DNA from: Nemertoderma westbladi
Lineage: Eukaryota > Xenacoelomorpha > Nemertodermatida > Nemertodermatidae
Direction of reading: 5' to 3'
DNA: 64,000 nucleotides
NCBI GenBank assembly: GCA_032718475.1
Contig: JAUCBJ010007712.1
Span: 1-64,000 of the forward strand
In this document: positions 60,501 through 64,000 of the stretch, in pieces
Layout: each line of letters starts with the position of its first letter
Numbering within the stretch: position 1 is the first letter of the stretch
Program-made: the position numbers and the translations under genes
The notes under the pieces: generated by a model
Told to the model about the DNA's origin: nothing
Seen by the model: only the letters and a program-made list of their open reading frames with translations
Databases searched by the model: none

Positions 60501-60669
60501 TTCCAACTAGGCCAAACAACCCCCTGCTAAACATCATGAAGCATGATAGTTTCACCTCTCTCTACTGAGTGAGTTTTTTCCAACCATCCTTTGGAAATAC
60601 CTGAGATAAGGCGTTCTAATGTTGCTTCACTTTGTATCAAGGTGTACTAAATAACAGGTCACTATAACA

Positions 60670-61203
60670 GGCCGATCTTTTCCCTATTTATGGCACTTGT
60701 TTCAAAATATTTCCTTAGAAACTTCTTTTATGCTACTTTTCTTACGTGGATATGATGAATAGGGTTCATAGAAATGTAATAAAATATGCAATTATTAGAA
60801 AAAAAGAACAGGCCCCAGGCACGTCAGTTGCAAATGATATAAATAGTAAATAGTAGCCCAATTTCTAGGTGGCGGTCATAATGTGAAATTATCGTTACAC
60901 CCATCGCTATGGAAACGGGTTTGAAAAAAAAAATACCTTTCAAATATTCTGATAGACTTTTACTACTTTACTCACCTGCCAAATCTCAAAAACAGAATCC
61001 CTCATGGTCTGAAATTACAGACGCGCAAAGTTTGAACTTAGCACCCGGTTACCTTGACAACAACAATAAAAAAATTCCAGAAAGACATTTCATCACATTT
61101 CTATGAACCCTAGTCATCATATCCACCTCACAAAAGTAGCATGAAAGAAGTTTCTAAGGAAATATTATTAAAATAGAGCCATAAATAGGGAAAAAATCGC
61201 CCC
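60670..61203. mobile_element. Foldback/long-TIR element, family F3
   Basis: Arms of about 120 bp: 60672-60795 and 61085-61203. They share TTTCCCTATTTATGGC, ATTTCCTTAGAAACTTCTT and AGGGTTCATAGAAATGT with their complements. The interior of about 290 bp has a 65-codon ORF (60909-61106) with no recognisable domain. Target duplication not resolved. Confidence 0.7.
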
Positions 61204-61254
61204 ACGCTAATTTCAGCAATCCGCTCGCTGCTCGACCTGTATCTTGTTTGTATC

Positions 61255-61606
61255 CACAGGAAGCCATTAATTTGATTTAATTAATACCCAATATTCTGGA
61301 ACATTTTATTTTATCTCATAAGTAGCAGAATTAGGGTAACGATATAATCCATATTATTTTACTATTACTATTGCGTAGCTATTCTTACAAATACAACATG
61401 TTTTAGTATTTATTATATAGAATAAATAGCCAGGAGAGTATGATGAAAGCGCATGCGACTTTTAAACGTCCAATTCTCAGCTATTTCGTAACAATTCAGA
61501 TTTCATTACATACCGGTATTAGGTATACAATTTCATTAAGATTTCTTGAAAACTTGGGGGGTGGGAGGAGGGGGGAGTTCCATATCAATGAATTACTGTA
61601 CATTGA
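61255..61606. mobile_element. Foldback element, family F1 copy 3 (right half)
   Basis: AATATTCTGGAACATTTTAT, the CTCATAAGTAGC block and the G-run near 61557-61577 match the core and right arm of 11769-12670. The left arm is missing. Confidence 0.55.
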
Positions 61607-61616
61607 CGAAATCCCA

Positions 61617-61990
61617 AAAACCCCCATCACCCATGAAATTTCCTGGATCATCCGCATCTTCAGGGTCAGTTTAAGAAGCGTCTCACAAAAGTCATGGGCT
61701 GTCCACCATGCTTATTTTCTCCATGAGGCCGCCAAAGCACAATATTGTGCACTGGCTGGTCCTCATGGCCCCATATAATATATATAATAAAATATATTAT
61801 TGAATGATGTGTTGGTCATCGCCCACCAACCGAGGTATAAAAACCAGTCGAGATTCATTCAACAACTATATATATAGGGCCTAAAGACATATAATACTGT
61901 AATAATATTATATATCTATGGGACTGCCAAATCCCGGGCAGACTCGTCAATGCTGCCCATGCCTTCCTTATAAGTATCCGAAGATCTCTA
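61617..61990 (-). pseudogene. LINE ORF2 C-terminal remnant (copy 3)
   Basis: Minus-strand matches to copies 1 and 2: the HGGQPMTF-type segment at 61690-61720, GGLMEK (the site of HGVNKHGG) and the GNFMGD end at 61617-61650. The upstream part (LPGIWQS) is at 61920-61980. A stretch of about 150 bp at 61772-61920, partly (TATA)n, splits it. Together with 63735-64000 it may be one LINE copy broken by later insertions. Confidence 0.65.
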
Positions 61991-63280
61991 CGTGATCCTG
62001 AATGGGGCCTGCTCTTCTTTAATACAGTGTCACATGGACTATGTGTGCTCTTTGTGGTATGAAGGCTTAACTAACCAGCTTAAATGTAAATTACAAGTAA
62101 CTCAGAATAAAGTTATAATACGATTTATTAAAGACTAACAAACCTAGGCACCATACCTCCTACAGTAACTCCATATGACTTTTCTTAATCTGAACTACTT
62201 GGACAGTAGGTTTAAGTATCTACGCCTTAAGGGGGTAGGGGTAGCACCCTCAAATGGAACCTCATATTTTGGTGTCTCTGGACCCTAAAATTGGGTAAAA
62301 AATATTTTTTGTGAACAATTAATGTTTTAAAAAAATACATGTTTTTATAAAAAATACATGTTTTTATATAAAATACATGTTTTTATAAAAAATCTTTTTT
62401 TTGTTTAAATTTTTAAAAACATACGGTAGCTGTTTAAGAATAGCCAAACTTGGACCATTTTAAAAAGGACCCAAAAAGGGCTACTTTTAGTACCTTTTGA
62501 TCCAAAATGGCTCCTGAGGATTTTCAGCGAAAATTTATTGGCAATGGTATCCCGAACGAGTGTACCAAATTTTAACTAATTTTAGTAAAAAATTCTGGAA
62601 AAATAGCGTTTGGAATATTGTTTTTACATAATGTATAAATAAATTTATCTCTATCTAAACTGCGACAACTATGGAGAAACGGAAAGCTCGCAAGGACCTC
62701 CTTTCCACTGCACTCTCTGAGCTCGCTTCACTCGACCTTGTAGTAGTACTGTAGTAGAAAATTGCGAATTAGTTCTGGGTTACTGTGTTACCCCCTATTT
62801 CACCCTAGATTGTGGAGTTTACCTTTAACTACTTGAGATATATTTTGATTGATTTATAGTTCTCACCTTGTAGTATTACTTTTCTTTGTGTTTGTGGTCT
62901 GGGACAGTTTTCCACTTGTTATTAGATCTGCGCAACCTTTGAATGTGAGCTCCTCGCTGAATGGGTTGTTGTATAATGTAATATTCTTAATGAATTCGGT
63001 ATCATCGGGTTGGACGTTATTTGCAATGCATATTTGGTGTAGCAGCGATAGTGTCACGTATTCCTCCATCTGGGTAAAGTAAAAACTCGTCCGGTTTGTC
63101 TAATCCAAGATTCCATAATGGTCCTTTGATGATCTTGGTATGTATGGAAGTCAGATAAGGAGGGGGTGGGGGAGGGGGGTTAATTGTAAACAGATAGGTG
63201 AGGACAGGGGGGATCCTGGACGCAATCAAAAAGCACTCCTCCCCAGTGGAAAATCGACGCGACACGAATATATTCCATGC
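61991..63280. other. No gene seen
   Basis: AT-rich noncoding DNA. Three copies of a unit of about 22 bp with AAATACATGTTTTTATA lie at 62331-62392. Short open frames at 62849-63082 on both strands have no recognisable domain. Confidence 0.5.
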
Positions 63281-63287
63281 CCCGGAG

Positions 63288-63720
63288 ACACCCACCCCCC
63301 CCCCCCCCCCCTATCCCCAATTTTTTTCTACAAATCTTAATGAGATTGCAAGTAATTTGAAACAAAGATTGTTTCACCTCCCTCATCCTTCATGGATGAG
63401 CCAGAATTTGAATTCCGGTTTCAATCTGTAGCAATTTAGTTTTAAAAAAATGAATCCGCTCATATTTCACCAGTTACACTGCAGTAATTCTTCAAACTTA
63501 TAGTTATTTGTTGGTACCAATGAAAAGCTGGCCGTGCACGGATTACAAATTATAAATTTTTCAGAAATAGCTGAGCCATTTGTATTCGAAAGTTGCATGT
63601 ATTTATTACTCCCGGTACAGGCCCTTTTTTATATTTAATAAATTCGCCATATTCTGGAACATTTTGCTTTATCTCATAAGTAGCTGAGGAACAAGGCTAT
63701 GTCTATATAATAATACTAGC
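63288..63720. mobile_element. Foldback element, family F1 copy 4 (left half)
   Basis: The C-run (63294-63311), TTTTTCTACAAATCTTAATG, CACCAGTTACACTGCAGTAA, TGGTACCAATGAAAAGCTGG and TATTCTGGAACATTTTG follow the order of the full copy at 11769. It stops at the core, where LINE sequence begins. Confidence 0.65.
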
Positions 63721-63734
63721 ACATAGTTATTCTG

Positions 63735-64000
63735 TGCTCTTTTATGTCCCTCTAGTGATTCTGAGAGTACTCCTAAGTCATCAGCAAAGTCTAGATCAGT
63801 TAGGCAATTTGCAGGATTTCCTCGTCTTCTGGAGCCAGTAGGTGGAGTTACCATCACCCCATCATCATTATGATGATCTAAGGACATGCGTAGAACATAG
63901 TCAACCCCAATTATGAACAAGAATGGCTCAAGTCTCCCTGGAGGACTACCCCATAACACTTCAAATGGTTCTGTGTCAACAGTAGACACAAATGTTGTTG
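63735..64000 (-). pseudogene. LINE reverse transcriptase fragment with FADD box (copy 3/4)
   Basis: The minus strand reads FEVLWGSPPGRLEPFLFIIG, then TDLDFADDLGVLSESLEG, which is RT motif C with its catalytic Asp pair intact (FADD form). It runs off the right edge of the window, so the upstream part is not visible. At about 63720-63735 it is cut by a foldback element. It belongs to the same family as the other minus-strand LINE pieces, which lack this segment. Confidence 0.8.

Overview
The window looks like genomic DNA from a non-vertebrate animal. The evidence is one intact, split, animal-type nuclear gene (PHAF1/C16orf70 family, GT-AG intron), animal BEL/Pao and hAT elements, LINE remnants of animal type, and long minisatellites in AT-rich DNA. 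The palindromes TAGGCCTA and TACCGGTA recur throughout. I recall such words from some marine invertebrate genomes, but I cannot name a taxon from this.

Layout. 1-16.6 kb is a graveyard of small mobile elements: a hairpin MITE (430-535), a LINE 3' remnant (3355-3870), a foldback-element family with TA insertion sites (5301-5800, 11769-12670, and again at 61.3 and 63.3 kb), a hAT transposon with its 8-bp target duplication (6356-8917) and a truncated transposase gene, a Harbinger-like MITE with TTA duplication (13408-13589), and several short tandem arrays. 16606-27632 is one complete-ended LTR retrotransposon on the minus strand. It has two 1277-bp LTRs that look identical, a GGTAT target duplication, and a 1132-codon Gag-protease ORF of BEL/Pao type. 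Reverse transcriptase, most of RNase H and integrase are gone. The ORF runs in frame into a short RNase H tail, and there are unrecognised small ORFs before the 3' LTR. 27.76-28.62 kb is a 5'-truncated CR1/L2-like LINE end.

The only recognisable host gene is PHAF1 (plus strand, exons 29049-29245 and 30787-31810, about 406 aa). Its intron carries an apparently exact 154-bp tandem duplication.

Downstream of PHAF1 lie three unrelated tandem arrays. The first is a 32-bp repeat (32340-34905, about 80 units in unbroken register). The second is a G-rich 39-bp repeat (36150-36815) ending in telomere-like sequence. The third is a very large array built from 30-bp and 26-bp monomers (40270-57680) with higher-order and segmental duplication. 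From 58.7 kb to the end are decayed minus-strand copies of one LINE family, invaded by foldback elements and a hairpin element.

Apart from PHAF1, nothing here reads as a cellular pathway. The window is best described as one conserved autophagy-related gene embedded in mobile and satellite DNA. All alignments and identities were judged by eye.
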